Notes under the pieces: model-generated
The model's input: only the letters and a program-made list of their open reading frames with translations
Databases searched by the model: none
Told to the model about the DNA's origin: nothing
Source: Accumulibacter sp.
GTDB lineage: Bacteria > Pseudomonadota > Gammaproteobacteria > Burkholderiales > Rhodocyclaceae
Length of the DNA stretch: 64,000 bases
Assembly: GCA_024235695.1 (NCBI GenBank)
Contig: JACKLX010000004.1
Location: 186,001-250,000, forward strand
Direction: 5' to 3'
In this document: one piece after another, positions 46,367 to 54,557 of the stretch
Position numbering within the stretch: the first letter of the stretch is position 1
How the letters are laid out: each line of letters begins with the position of its first letter
Made by a program: the position numbers and the translations under genes

Positions 46367-47239
46367 TTACTTGCAGTTGACCTTCTTGATCGGCGCGTAA
46401 CCTTCCTTGGCGACGATGCACTGACCGACGTCGCTCTTGATCCAGTCCATGTACTTCTTGGTATCTGCCTTCGGTTGACCATCGGTGTACATGAATAGCG
46501 GCCGGGCGATCGGATAGGTGCCATCGAAAGCGGTATCCTCGGTCGGCTTGACGCAGGGCTTGCCCTTCTCGGGCGAGATGCACAGCGCCTTGAGGTGATC
46601 GGTGGCGTAGGCCAGACCGCTGTAGCCGATCGCGCAGGGCGTTTTCTCGACCAGGTCGGCGACGTCCTTCGAACCGTGCATGTCGAGCGTACCCTGGCGG
46701 AATTTGCCCTTCTCGCCCAGCACGGCCTCCTGGAAGTAGGCATAGGTCCCCGAGTTGTTCTGCCGGCTGACCACGACGATCTCGTCCTTGCAACCGGGAA
46801 TGGTGATCCCCAGTTCGCTCCACTTGGTCGCGCCGCCACGCCCGTAGATCTTCGCCAGTTCGGGAATGCTCAGTGAGTCGAGCGGAAAGTTCTTGTGCAC
46901 GAAGATCGCCAGAGCATCGTAGCCGACGACGTGCTCGACGGGATCGTGACCTTTGGCCTTGGCCTCGGCAATCTCCTTATCCTTCATCTTGCGGCTGGAG
47001 TTGGCGATATCGACGGTGCCGTTGATCATCGCCGCGATGCCGGTACCCGAACCGCCGCCCGAGACGGCCACGGCGACGTTGGGGTTGATCTTGCCGTACT
47101 GCTCGGCCCACGACTGGGCGACGTTGACCAGAGTGTCCGAGCCCTTGTTCTGGATTTCGGTCCGTGCGGAAGCCGCACCGGACGCCAGGGCAGCGGCGAC
47201 GGCAAGGCTGATGCTCAACAACAACGATTTTGAAGTCAT
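46367..47239 (-). CDS. pstS: Phosphate ABC transporter periplasmic binding protein PstS
   Basis: The 290-residue protein has a signal peptide (to about residue 26, GAASA). Phosphate-binding loops follow, such as NKGSDTLVNVAQSW, SGGGSGTGIAAMINGTVDIA and SRQNNSGTYAYF. It binds phosphate in the periplasm and delivers it to PstC/PstA. The ATG at 47239 has a GGAGA site. It heads the operon. A GATAAT (47332-47337, minus strand) about 95 bases upstream is a candidate -10. Confidence 0.93.
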   Translation of the reverse strand: MTSKSLLLSISLAVAAALASGAASARTEIQNKGSDTLVNVAQSWAEQYGKINPNVAVAVSGGGSGTGIAAMINGTVDIANSSRKMKDKEIAEAKAKGHDPVEHVVGYDALAIFVHKNFPLDSLSIPELAKIYGRGGATKWSELGITIPGCKDEIVVVSRQNNSGTYAYFQEAVLGEKGKFRQGTLDMHGSKDVADLVEKTPCAIGYSGLAYATDHLKALCISPEKGKPCVKPTEDTAFDGTYPIARPLFMYTDGQPKADTKKYMDWIKSDVGQCIVAKEGYAPIKKVNCK

Positions 47240-48190
47240 GACGTGTTCTCCAGGGAGGGTTGATTTTTTTTGAAGCCTTTGGATGTAGATCAAAGACTTC
47301 AGGGGTGACGCAGGGCAGACGAGCGGCAAAGATTATCAGAAATAATCGCCATGGCAAGCCCCATTGACACCTAAAACACGAATAAAAATTGGCCTGACCA
47401 CTGCCCGCGAACCATTTTCAGCCGGCACTTCAAACACCATGACAAAGTCCTGTGAAATCCCTGAGATGCGACACGGATTGGCACATTTTCATACGTACCG
47501 TATTGTTTTACTGTCGTTTCTATGATTTGACAAGACATGCCTTTGCACTACTTGTTGAACAATTACAGAGATCATCATTGATTATCAATGGACTTGGCAC
47601 ATAATCGCTAGCCATGCCAATACCAACAGACCATGGATCTCGGTGTTTGGCCATCGCGAGCACCGTCGAAGTCGCAGAAACGGTGCGATCTAATCGTCAC
47701 TACGGATAAGTAATCCTTTTATCTCATGGAGTTGTCGGGCCGATTCGAGAAATTGCCCAGTCGCGGTATTTTCTCTGCGGTTCGCGATCTGTCATGAAGA
47801 TGACATACGGCGACAAGGGCCGGAAAAGGTGGTGCCGGCAGCCCCTCGCCCTTGCCTCTGGTTGGCGCCGCATCACGCGATAGTCATTGCCCCGGGGATG
47901 CTCACGCGATGGCTCGCGGTACGCCCGGGACAAGCGCTCGGCAGTCTTGTCGGCGCCACGACGAGGCGCCGGGGCCTGGCGGTCGACCGTGACAGCAGGC
48001 GCGGAGATGGCCGCAAGCGGCCCCCGCAGTCCGGCCGGCTAAGCGACGAAGAGAGCGAGCCAGCACCCACCGGCATCGACCCGTGCAGCTGATCGACGGC
48101 GTCAACCGTTGGCCAAGGCCGACGCGGCAGGACCGGCCAACCGGCCGATCAACGGCTGGGCGCCGGTACGCGAAACCGCGCCGCGCCGGA
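47240..48190. promoter_or_regulatory. 951-base AT-rich control region upstream of pstS
   Basis: No convincing gene. GC content falls to roughly 35-43% at 47521-47640, far below the surrounding genes. Short dyads are frequent: ATACG and CGTAT at 47492-47504, TTGTTGAACAA at 47552-47562, and TGTCAT and ATGACA around four bases at 47790-47805. The last contains Pho-box-like half sites (CTGTCAT). The proximal part should hold the pst promoter. The part from 47820 to 48190 returns to high GC and holds nothing I can name. Confidence 0.55.
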
Positions 48191-49360
48191 TTACTTGCTG
48201 AGCAGCCGCATGCCGCGTTCGAGGCCGTCGAGCGTCAGCGGAAACATCCGTCCAGCCATCAGGTTGTGGATCAGCGCCGTCGATTGGCGGTACTGCCAGG
48301 CGTGCTCCGACTCGGGGTTGAGCCAGATCGCGTGCGGCCAGGTGTCGGTCAGCCGGCGCAGCCAGGTGGCGCCGGCTTCGGCGTTGTTGTATTCGACGCT
48401 GCCCCACGGCTGCAGGATCTCGTAGGGGCTCATCGCCGCGTCGCCGACCAAGATCAGCTTGTAGTCGTTGCCGTACTTGTGCAGCACGTCGTAGGTGTCG
48501 ATCCGCTCGCTGTGGCGGCGACGGTTGTCCTGCCAGAGAAATTCGTAGACGCAGTTGTGGAAGTAGTAGTACTCGAGATGCTTGAACTCGCTGTGACAGG
48601 CCGAGAACAATTCCTCGCAGGCACGGACGTGGTCGTCCATCGAACCGCCGATGTCGAGGAACAGCAGCACCTTGACGGCGTTGTGGCGCTCGGGCCGCAG
48701 GTGCAGGTCGAGCCAGCCGGCGTTGCGCGCCGTGCCGGCGATGGTTCCTTCGAGGTCGAGTTCCTCGGCCGCGCCCTGGCGGGCAAAGCGGCGCAGGCGA
48801 CGCAGCGCGATCTTGATGTTGCGCGTGCCCAATTCGACGCTGTCGTCGAGGTTGCGGAATTCGCGTCGCTCCCAGACCTTGACCGCCGAGCGGTTCTCGC
48901 TCTTGCCGCCGACACGGATTCCCTCGGGATGCGTGCCACCGTGTCCGAAGGGCGAACTACCACCGGTCCCGATCCACTTGCTGCCGCGCGAGTGGCGTGC
49001 TTTCTGCTCGGCGAGGCGCTGCCTGAAGGTCTCCATCAGCTTGTCCCAGCCGAGTTTTTCGAGCTTCGCGCGTTCGGCATCGCTCAGGTGTTTCTTCACA
49101 GCCTGCCGCAGCCACTCTTCGGGAATCAGCACGTCCATCCCGGGCAGCGCCTCGACGCCCTTGAAGTATTCGCCGAAAGCCCGGTCGAACTTGTCGAAGT
49201 GGGTCTCGTCCTTGACCAGGATGGCCCGCGAAAGGAGGTAGAAATCGTCCAGACTGTGCTCGATGACGTGTTTCTGCAGCGCTTCGACCAGTGCCAGGAA
49301 CTCCTTGATCGACACCGGTAGCCGGCTCGCCTTGAGATGGAGAAAGAAGTCGATCAGCAT
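48191..49360 (-). CDS. VWA-domain protein (CoxE-like)
   Basis: The 389-residue protein has an N-terminal helical part (FFLHLKASRLPVSIKEFLALVE) typical of CoxE/YeiN-like VWA proteins, then a Gly-rich linker. A von Willebrand A domain follows. Its metal site reads FLDIGGSMDDH (Asp236, Ser240), a DxGxS variant of the usual DxSxS. It is paired with the MoxR ATPase gene, which lies 55 bases upstream. MoxR-VWA pairs act as chaperones that insert cofactors or mature protein complexes. The client is unknown. The ATG at 49360 is used. Confidence 0.9.
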   Translation of the reverse strand: MLIDFFLHLKASRLPVSIKEFLALVEALQKHVIEHSLDDFYLLSRAILVKDETHFDKFDRAFGEYFKGVEALPGMDVLIPEEWLRQAVKKHLSDAERAKLEKLGWDKLMETFRQRLAEQKARHSRGSKWIGTGGSSPFGHGGTHPEGIRVGGKSENRSAVKVWERREFRNLDDSVELGTRNIKIALRRLRRFARQGAAEELDLEGTIAGTARNAGWLDLHLRPERHNAVKVLLFLDIGGSMDDHVRACEELFSACHSEFKHLEYYYFHNCVYEFLWQDNRRRHSERIDTYDVLHKYGNDYKLILVGDAAMSPYEILQPWGSVEYNNAEAGATWLRRLTDTWPHAIWLNPESEHAWQYRQSTALIHNLMAGRMFPLTLDGLERGMRLLSK

Positions 49361-49415
49361 CGTCACTCTCGCTCGTATCGTTGGCTGTCGTTCAGTCGCG
49401 GCGGACGGTCACCGC

Positions 49416-50258
49416 TCAGCGATTCTGGCGGGCCATGAAGATCAGACGTTCGAAGAGATGCACGTCCTGCTCGTTCTTCAGCAGCGCGCCGTGCAGCGGC
49501 GGGATGGCGCTCTTCTGATCCTTGCTGCGCAGCACTTCAGGCGGGATGTCCTCGGCCAGCAGCAGCTTCAACCAGTCGAGCAACTCCGAGGTCGAGGGCT
49601 TCTTCTTCAAGCCCGGAATTTCCCGTAGTTCGAAGAACACCTCGAGCGCTTCGCGCAACAGGGCCGGCTTGAGCCCGGGGAAGTGAACGTCGACGATCCG
49701 CGTCATCGTCTCCTTGTCGGGAAACTTGATGTAATGGAAGAAGCAGCGGCGCAGGAACGCGTCGGGCAACTCCTTCTCGTTGTTGGAGGTGATGAACACC
49801 ACCGGACGGTGACGGGCACGAACGTTCTGGCGCGTCTCGTAGACGAAGAATTCCATCCGGTCGAGTTCGCGCAGCAGGTCGTTGGGAAACTCGATATCGG
49901 CCTTGTCGATCTCGTCGATCAGCACTACCGATGGCGTCTCGCACTCGAAAGCCTGCCACAGCACGCCCTTGACGATGTAGCTGCCGATGTCGGCGACCCG
50001 CGCCTCGCCGAGTTGCGAGTCGCGCAGGCGCGAGACCGCGTCGTACTCGTACAAGCCCTGCTGCGCCTTGGTCGTGGACTTGATGTGCCACTGGAAGAGC
50101 GGCAGGCCGAGCGACGCGGCCACTTCCTCGGCGAGCATGGTCTTGCCGGTACCCGGTTCGCCCTTGATCAGCAACGGCCGCTGCAGGGTGACCGCGGCGT
50201 TGACCGCCAGCGTCAGGTCAGCGGTGGTAACGTAGGTTTGGGAACCGGCAAAGCGCAT
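49416..50258 (-). CDS. MoxR-family AAA+ ATPase
   Basis: This 280-residue AAA+ protein has Walker A GEPGTGKT (33-40), Walker B VVLIDEIDKAD, sensor 1 in VVFITSNNEKELPDAF and the arginine-rich RRCFFHYI. The lid domain includes PGLKKKPSTSELLDW. MoxR ATPases work with VWA proteins in assembling metalloenzymes or envelope complexes. The VWA partner follows directly. The start is the ATG at 50258. Confidence 0.93.
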   Translation of the reverse strand: MRFAGSQTYVTTADLTLAVNAAVTLQRPLLIKGEPGTGKTMLAEEVAASLGLPLFQWHIKSTTKAQQGLYEYDAVSRLRDSQLGEARVADIGSYIVKGVLWQAFECETPSVVLIDEIDKADIEFPNDLLRELDRMEFFVYETRQNVRARHRPVVFITSNNEKELPDAFLRRCFFHYIKFPDKETMTRIVDVHFPGLKPALLREALEVFFELREIPGLKKKPSTSELLDWLKLLLAEDIPPEVLRSKDQKSAIPPLHGALLKNEQDVHLFERLIFMARQNR

Positions 50259-50813
50259 CGGTGTTTCCTCTCGAACGGCGTGACGAGCACGACAGATCTC
50301 AGCGGGCGTTTGCTCGCCGTGCGCTCGCTGCGACGCGCTCGCCGCATGACCGGCTGCACCACCCGAAGATTGGGATTCTACGCCCAAGAGCCCGTGTCTG
50401 CCTCTGCCCGGTAGCAGGCGAATGCAAGCCACCGGGCCGCGTTCGTCGTCGGTGCGAATGGCCAGGCAGCCTGCAAGCGGCGCCGCATCGTCAGCGAGCC
50501 CGAAGCACTCCGAGAGCCGGCCAAACTGTCGAAATTCTTTACAGTGGCCGTGTTCACTGCCAGTACTTTCTCCTTAAACCAATAAATTATCAAACTGGCA
50601 CGTCTCATGCTTCGCACTGACCGAGGGCCGCTATTTCGTGTCACCTCCGGTGGGCGCGTCCGACACCGTGCAGCAGTCGGCGTTCTTCGCTCCGACCACG
50701 GCCGAGACTGCCCCGACCGGGACGCGCCGGCTGGCACGAGGATAGCGCAGGTACGGAATCAGCTCGCCACGTTTCGGGGTTCCCTGTTGTACTCGTTTAT
50801 GGAGGATGAAAAC
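50259..50813. other. 555-base intergenic region before the PEP-CTERM gene
   Basis: No convincing gene on either strand. It must hold the leftward moxR promoter and the rightward PEP-CTERM promoter. The block CTGTCGAAATTCTTTACAG (about 50525-50543) begins CTGT and ends ACAG and lies about 55 bases ahead of the sigma-54-like element, where an activator would bind. Confidence 0.5.
50596..50611 (+). promoter_or_regulatory. Sigma-54-type promoter for the PEP-CTERM gene
   Basis: TGGCACGTCTCATGCT has the invariant GG and GC ten bases apart and matches the -24/-12 consensus (TGGCAC, N5, TTGCW) except at one position of the second block. It lies about 200 bases before the start codon. PEP-CTERM genes are known to be controlled by RpoN with the PrsK/PrsR system in related bacteria. 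Confidence 0.65.
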
Positions 50814-51485
50814 ATGATCAGCAAACTTCGCAATGCACTTGTACCGGCACTGCTGTTGTCTTCGTCGCTGGCTGTCGCCGCGCCGATCTCATGGACCGAC
50901 TGGACAAGCGCTCCCACGTCGAGCAGCGTCCTCGGGTCTCTGGCGGTCGGCGCGACTACCGTCGGTGTGAGCTACAGCGGGACTTACAGTTTTGCCCAGA
51001 CCAGCGGCGGCACCAACTACTGGACTGAAGGTGTCCCCGCACCGTATACCGGTTCGGCGCTCGTCGACAACGCCCCGCCCGCTTCCGACATCATCGCTCT
51101 TAACGCCGGTGGCCTCAAGACGATCAGCTTCTCGCAGCCGATCGTCGATCCCTTGATCGCTCTGGTGAGCTGGAATGGCAACACCGTGGACTTTGGTGAG
51201 CCCATCGAGATCCTGAGCTTCGGACCCGGCTTCTGGGGCAGCGGAACACCGATTCTCAACGCCGCTGGCACCGGCTTCTTCGGCAGTGGCGAAGTCCATG
51301 GCGTGATCCGTCTGCCTGGTGCGCATTCGTCGATAGCCTTTACCGACACGTCCGAAAACTGGCACGGCATCACCGTCGGCGTCGTTGGTCTGGCAAACGG
51401 CACCGTACCCGAACCTGCTTCCCTCGCGCTGTTCGGCTTCGGGCTGGCTGGTCTGGGTGCACTGCGCAGGCGCAGGCAAGCCTGA
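50814..51485 (+). CDS. PEP-CTERM sorting-domain protein
   Basis: The 223-residue protein has a signal peptide (MISKLRNALVPALLLSS, cleaved near VAAPI). A secreted, Ser/Thr/Gly-rich body follows without Cys, and a C-terminal sorting signal ends it: VPEPASLALFGFGLAG, then a basic tail RRRRQA. Such proteins are recognised by exosortase (EpsH), processed and sent to the surface or the exopolysaccharide matrix; they are linked to floc formation. No exosortase gene is in the window. The ATG at 50814 has a GGAGG site. A terminator follows. Confidence 0.93.
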   Translation: MISKLRNALVPALLLSSSLAVAAPISWTDWTSAPTSSSVLGSLAVGATTVGVSYSGTYSFAQTSGGTNYWTEGVPAPYTGSALVDNAPPASDIIALNAGGLKTISFSQPIVDPLIALVSWNGNTVDFGEPIEILSFGPGFWGSGTPILNAAGTGFFGSGEVHGVIRLPGAHSSIAFTDTSENWHGITVGVVGLANGTVPEPASLALFGFGLAGLGALRRRRQA

Positions 51486-51501
51486 GCCCAACCAGGCGGT
51501 A

Positions 51502-51531
51502 GCGAAAACCGGCCCGAGGGCCGGTTTTCTT
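51502..51531 (+). terminator. Rho-independent terminator after the PEP-CTERM gene
   Basis: A 12-base perfect stem (GAAAACCGGCCC and GGGCCGGTTTTC) with a 2-base spacer is followed by TTTT. It lies 17 bases after the stop codon. The A-rich 5' side makes it able to act from both directions. Confidence 0.9.
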
Positions 51532-51627
51532 TTCGTGCATCCGGCGTCGGCCGGAACCCCGGCAGCGCTCTGCGTTGGCAGTGGCCGGCGGCGATCGCGG
51601 CGAACTCGCCGAAATTCCGTGGCGCCC

Positions 51628-52056
51628 TCAGCTTCCGGCAGCGCGCCGCACGCAATCGAGGTAAGCGACGCCGTCGATCGCGCCACCGTCGCGTTGCGCG
51701 CGCCAGAGCGCTTCGCCAAGGCACTCGAGGATCGCGTGTTCCGCGTCATGAACGTCCAGCCGTGCCCGCAGCGCCTGGTAGGCGGCGCGAATTCCGGGCG
51801 GCTGGTCGATGCTGATCTGCTCGGCGACGGCAAGGTGCAGCGAAAGGTGAAGAAACGGGTTCATCTGCCCGCTCTCGGGCGTGAACTCCTGCGCCAGCGC
51901 CAGCGCGGAGTTCTCCAGCAGCGCGTGGTATTCGGGATGTTCGACGATCAGATCGGCGGCAACGACTTCGGCGCCTTCCAGGAACAGGCGCTGACGATGC
52001 TTGCGCCAGGCGTCGCAGAAGAACTGCCGAACCTGCTCACGGCTGGGGTTGAACAT
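51628..52056 (-). CDS. DUF1841 family protein
   Basis: This 142-residue soluble protein matches DUF1841, a family common in Betaproteobacteria. It starts MFNPSREQVRQFF and has HPEYHALLEN, the block MNPFLHLSLHLAVAEQ with several His, and DVHDAEHAILECLGEALW. The clustered His and Glu residues could bind metal. Its role is unknown. It is the last gene of the rsx-nth-FIST string and overlaps the end of the FIST gene by 20 bases. Confidence 0.9.
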   Translation of the reverse strand: MFNPSREQVRQFFCDAWRKHRQRLFLEGAEVVAADLIVEHPEYHALLENSALALAQEFTPESGQMNPFLHLSLHLAVAEQISIDQPPGIRAAYQALRARLDVHDAEHAILECLGEALWRAQRDGGAIDGVAYLDCVRRAAGS

Positions 52057-53188
52057 CGGCCCTCCGGGTGGCCTCGCTGATCAAGGCGGTGACAACGGCG
52101 TTTTGCAACAGGCGACTGCCACCGGCCGCAGCCGGGGCGATCTGTCCGGTGCCATAGCTGCCGACCAGCGGCAGCCCGGGAAAGCGCTCGCGCAGGCACT
52201 CCAGCTCGCGGTCGCGGCCGTCGTGGAAACAGGGTCCGCGGCCGATGCACGAGAAAACCACGGCGGCCAGCGGCCTGGCGACGACGCCGGCCAGGCGGCC
52301 AAGCAGCTGGCGCATGTCGTCCACCGCCGCTTGCGGTTGGCGAATCGCCCACGCCAGATTCTGCCCTGGCGTGATTCGCTCGGCCAGGGTCAGCGACTTG
52401 TCGGCGTTGGCCGAGAGAATCGCCACCGTATGCCAGCCTCGGTCGGTCGCCGTGCCGCCGGCCGCGCCGCTGTCGGTCGCCACCGCGCACAGTGAAGCCA
52501 GCGGCAGCCGGGTCTGCTGGCGCTGTTCTGCCGGCAGGACACGGGTCAGACTGTCGAGCGCACTCCGGCCACCGACACTGAACAACTCGTGACCGCGGCT
52601 GCTGTCAACCGGCGTCGGGCTGCCGAGCAGGCGCCAGCCGCTCGACACGCCGACGTCGATTTGCGCACCGCCAAGCCGCAGGCTGCATTGCGCGGCCAGG
52701 CGACTGTGCTGCCAGGCGACCGACTCGCTGCGGCCAAGGTCGCCGACGAAGCTGCCACCGAACCGCGGTGTCGCCGATTCGCCCCACTCAGCGGGAAAGC
52801 GGCTGCCGGCGTAGCTCAACAAGGCACCGCCGAGCGCGTCGCCAGGATCGCGGTCACCGGCCAGATCGACGATCGACTCGCCGGCTGGCCGATGATCGAG
52901 CCACAGACCGCCGGCAAAAACCATCACCGCCGCCGCCGGACGATCGATCACCCAGCCATCGTCGGTGAACACGCCGGCGGCGAGACCGCCGGCGACCTCG
53001 GTGCACTGTGCCGTGCGCGCCACGGCGGTTACCGTCTGTTGCGTGCAACGCGAAAACTCCTGCGTCAGCAGCAGCAGCACACCCCTGGCGTGGCTGGCAC
53101 CCGAATTCCCCAGCGCCAGTTGAAACGCCTCTTCGGCCAGCCCCGGCAGCGCCTCGTTTCCCGAAACCAGTGCGCTGCCGACGCTCAT
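52037..53188 (-). CDS. FIST-domain sensor protein
   Basis: The 383-residue protein has the two-part FIST layout (FIST_N and FIST_C). Early segments are HARGVLLLLTQEFSR and VAGGLAAGVFTDDGW; late ones are VVFSCIGRGPCFHDG, ELECLRERFPGLPLVGSYGTGQI and LLQNAVVT. FIST domains are small-ligand sensors, often for amino acids, that feed signalling proteins. No output domain is fused here, so a partner is expected. The ATG at 53188 overlaps the nth stop (ATGA). Confidence 0.88.
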   Translation of the reverse strand: MSVGSALVSGNEALPGLAEEAFQLALGNSGASHARGVLLLLTQEFSRCTQQTVTAVARTAQCTEVAGGLAAGVFTDDGWVIDRPAAAVMVFAGGLWLDHRPAGESIVDLAGDRDPGDALGGALLSYAGSRFPAEWGESATPRFGGSFVGDLGRSESVAWQHSRLAAQCSLRLGGAQIDVGVSSGWRLLGSPTPVDSSRGHELFSVGGRSALDSLTRVLPAEQRQQTRLPLASLCAVATDSGAAGGTATDRGWHTVAILSANADKSLTLAERITPGQNLAWAIRQPQAAVDDMRQLLGRLAGVVARPLAAVVFSCIGRGPCFHDGRDRELECLRERFPGLPLVGSYGTGQIAPAAAGGSRLLQNAVVTALISEATRRADVQPQP

Positions 53189-53838
53189 CCGGGCATCACG
53201 TCGAAAGGCACGAGCTTGTCGGGATACGCGCAGAGGTCGGCGATGGCGCATCGCCAGCACGCGGGCTGCCGAGCGCTGCAAACGTAGCGCCCGTGCAGGA
53301 TCAGCCAGTGATGTGCCGATTGCCGGAATTCGTCGGGAACCACTTTCAGCAGCTCGAGTTCGACGGCCAGCGGCGTCTTGCCGACGGCCAGACCGGTTCG
53401 ATTGGCAACCCGGAAGATATGCGTATCGACGGCAATCGTGGCCTCGCCGAAGGCGGTGTTGAGCACCACGTTGGCCGTCTTGCGGCCGACACCGGGCAAG
53501 GCTTCGAGTGCACGGCGCGAACACGGCACTTCGCCACCATGCAGTTCGAGCAGCTGTCGGCAGGTGGCGATGACGTTCCTGGCCTTGTTGCGGTACAGGC
53601 CAATCCGGTTGATGTAGCCGGACAGGCGCTCTTCGCCCAGGGCCAGCATGGCCTGCGGCGTCGGCGCGTCGGTGAACAGCTTTCGGGTCGCCAGGTTGAC
53701 GCTCCTGTCGGTGCCCTGTGCCGACAGGATGACGGCGATCAACAACTGGAAGTTGCTGGCGTATTCAAGCTCGGTCGTCGGTCGCGGATTGGCCGCCCGC
53801 AAGCGCGCGAACAGCTCGTGGGTCTGCCTGGCGTCCAT
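53185..53838 (-). CDS. nth: Endonuclease III
   Basis: The 217-residue Nth removes oxidised pyrimidines and cuts at abasic sites. The helix-hairpin-helix LPGVGRKTANVV carries the catalytic Lys, and VDTHIFRVANR gives the catalytic Asp. The 4Fe-4S cluster ligands are spaced C-x6-C-x2-C-x5-C near the C-terminus (CSARQPACWRCAIADLC). The ATG at 53838 is chosen, 20 bases downstream of the rsxE stop. nth after the rsx genes is a common arrangement. Confidence 0.96.
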   Translation of the reverse strand: MDARQTHELFARLRAANPRPTTELEYASNFQLLIAVILSAQGTDRSVNLATRKLFTDAPTPQAMLALGEERLSGYINRIGLYRNKARNVIATCRQLLELHGGEVPCSRRALEALPGVGRKTANVVLNTAFGEATIAVDTHIFRVANRTGLAVGKTPLAVELELLKVVPDEFRQSAHHWLILHGRYVCSARQPACWRCAIADLCAYPDKLVPFDVMPG

Positions 53839-53858
53839 CGTCGGGGCCTGCTCTGCGC

Positions 53859-54557
53859 TCAGGCGCCGTCGGCCAGCGCCACCGGCGCCGCCTGACCCGC
53901 TCCCGGATCGGGGCGGTGCGCCGCGGCGCGGGCTTCCACCCAGTTCTTCCAGGCAATCAGGCAGCCGAGCAGGATGAAGGCGCCGGGCGGCAGGATGGCG
54001 AGCAGCAGCCCGGGATAATCGGCCGGCAGCAGCTGCAGTCCCTGCAGCGCCGGAAAGACCATGTCGATCCCCGAGAACAGCGTGCCGGCACCGATCAGTT
54101 CGCGCAAGCCGCCGAGCAAGGCGAGCGTCCACAGCAGGCCAATACCCATGAAGACGCCGTCGAGCAGGGACTGCAGGGGTGGATTCTTGTTGGCGAAGGC
54201 CTCGACGCGCGCCAGCACGATACAGTTGGTGACGATCAGCGGGATGAAGATGCCGAGCACCAGGTACAGCTCGTGGAAGTAGGCGTTGAAGATCAGATCG
54301 ACGATGGTCACCAGCGCGGCGACGATCAGGATGAAGACCGGGATGCGAATCTCGTGCGGAATCAGGTTGCGCAGTGACGCGACGGCGACGTTGGCCACCG
54401 CCATGACGATGATCGTTGCCAGCGACAGCATCACGCCATTGACCAGCGTCGTGGTCACCGCCAGCAACGGGCAGAGCCCGAGGATCTGGATCAGGCTGGA
54501 GTTCTGGTGCCAGAGACCGTTGTCCCTGATTTCGCGGAGTTGGTCGCGACTGATCAC
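53859..54557 (-). CDS. rsxE: Electron transport complex subunit RsxE/RnfE
   Basis: The 232-residue protein has six membrane helices, with the conserved ILGLCPLLAVTTTLVNG and IFIPLIVTNCIVLARVEAFA. It forms part of the membrane core of the Rsx/Rnf complex, which moves electrons between NADH and ferredoxin-type carriers and can reduce SoxR. Its ATG overlaps the rsxG stop (ATGA). The tail is charged and Ala/Pro-rich. Confidence 0.96.
   Translation of the reverse strand: MISRDQLREIRDNGLWHQNSSLIQILGLCPLLAVTTTLVNGVMLSLATIIVMAVANVAVASLRNLIPHEIRIPVFILIVAALVTIVDLIFNAYFHELYLVLGIFIPLIVTNCIVLARVEAFANKNPPLQSLLDGVFMGIGLLWTLALLGGLRELIGAGTLFSGIDMVFPALQGLQLLPADYPGLLLAILPPGAFILLGCLIAWKNWVEARAAAHRPDPGAGQAAPVALADGA

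Noticed and set aside
47594-47612. Sigma-54-like TTGGCACA in the pst upstream region
   Set aside because: The -12 block does not match and the spacing of GG to GC is wrong.
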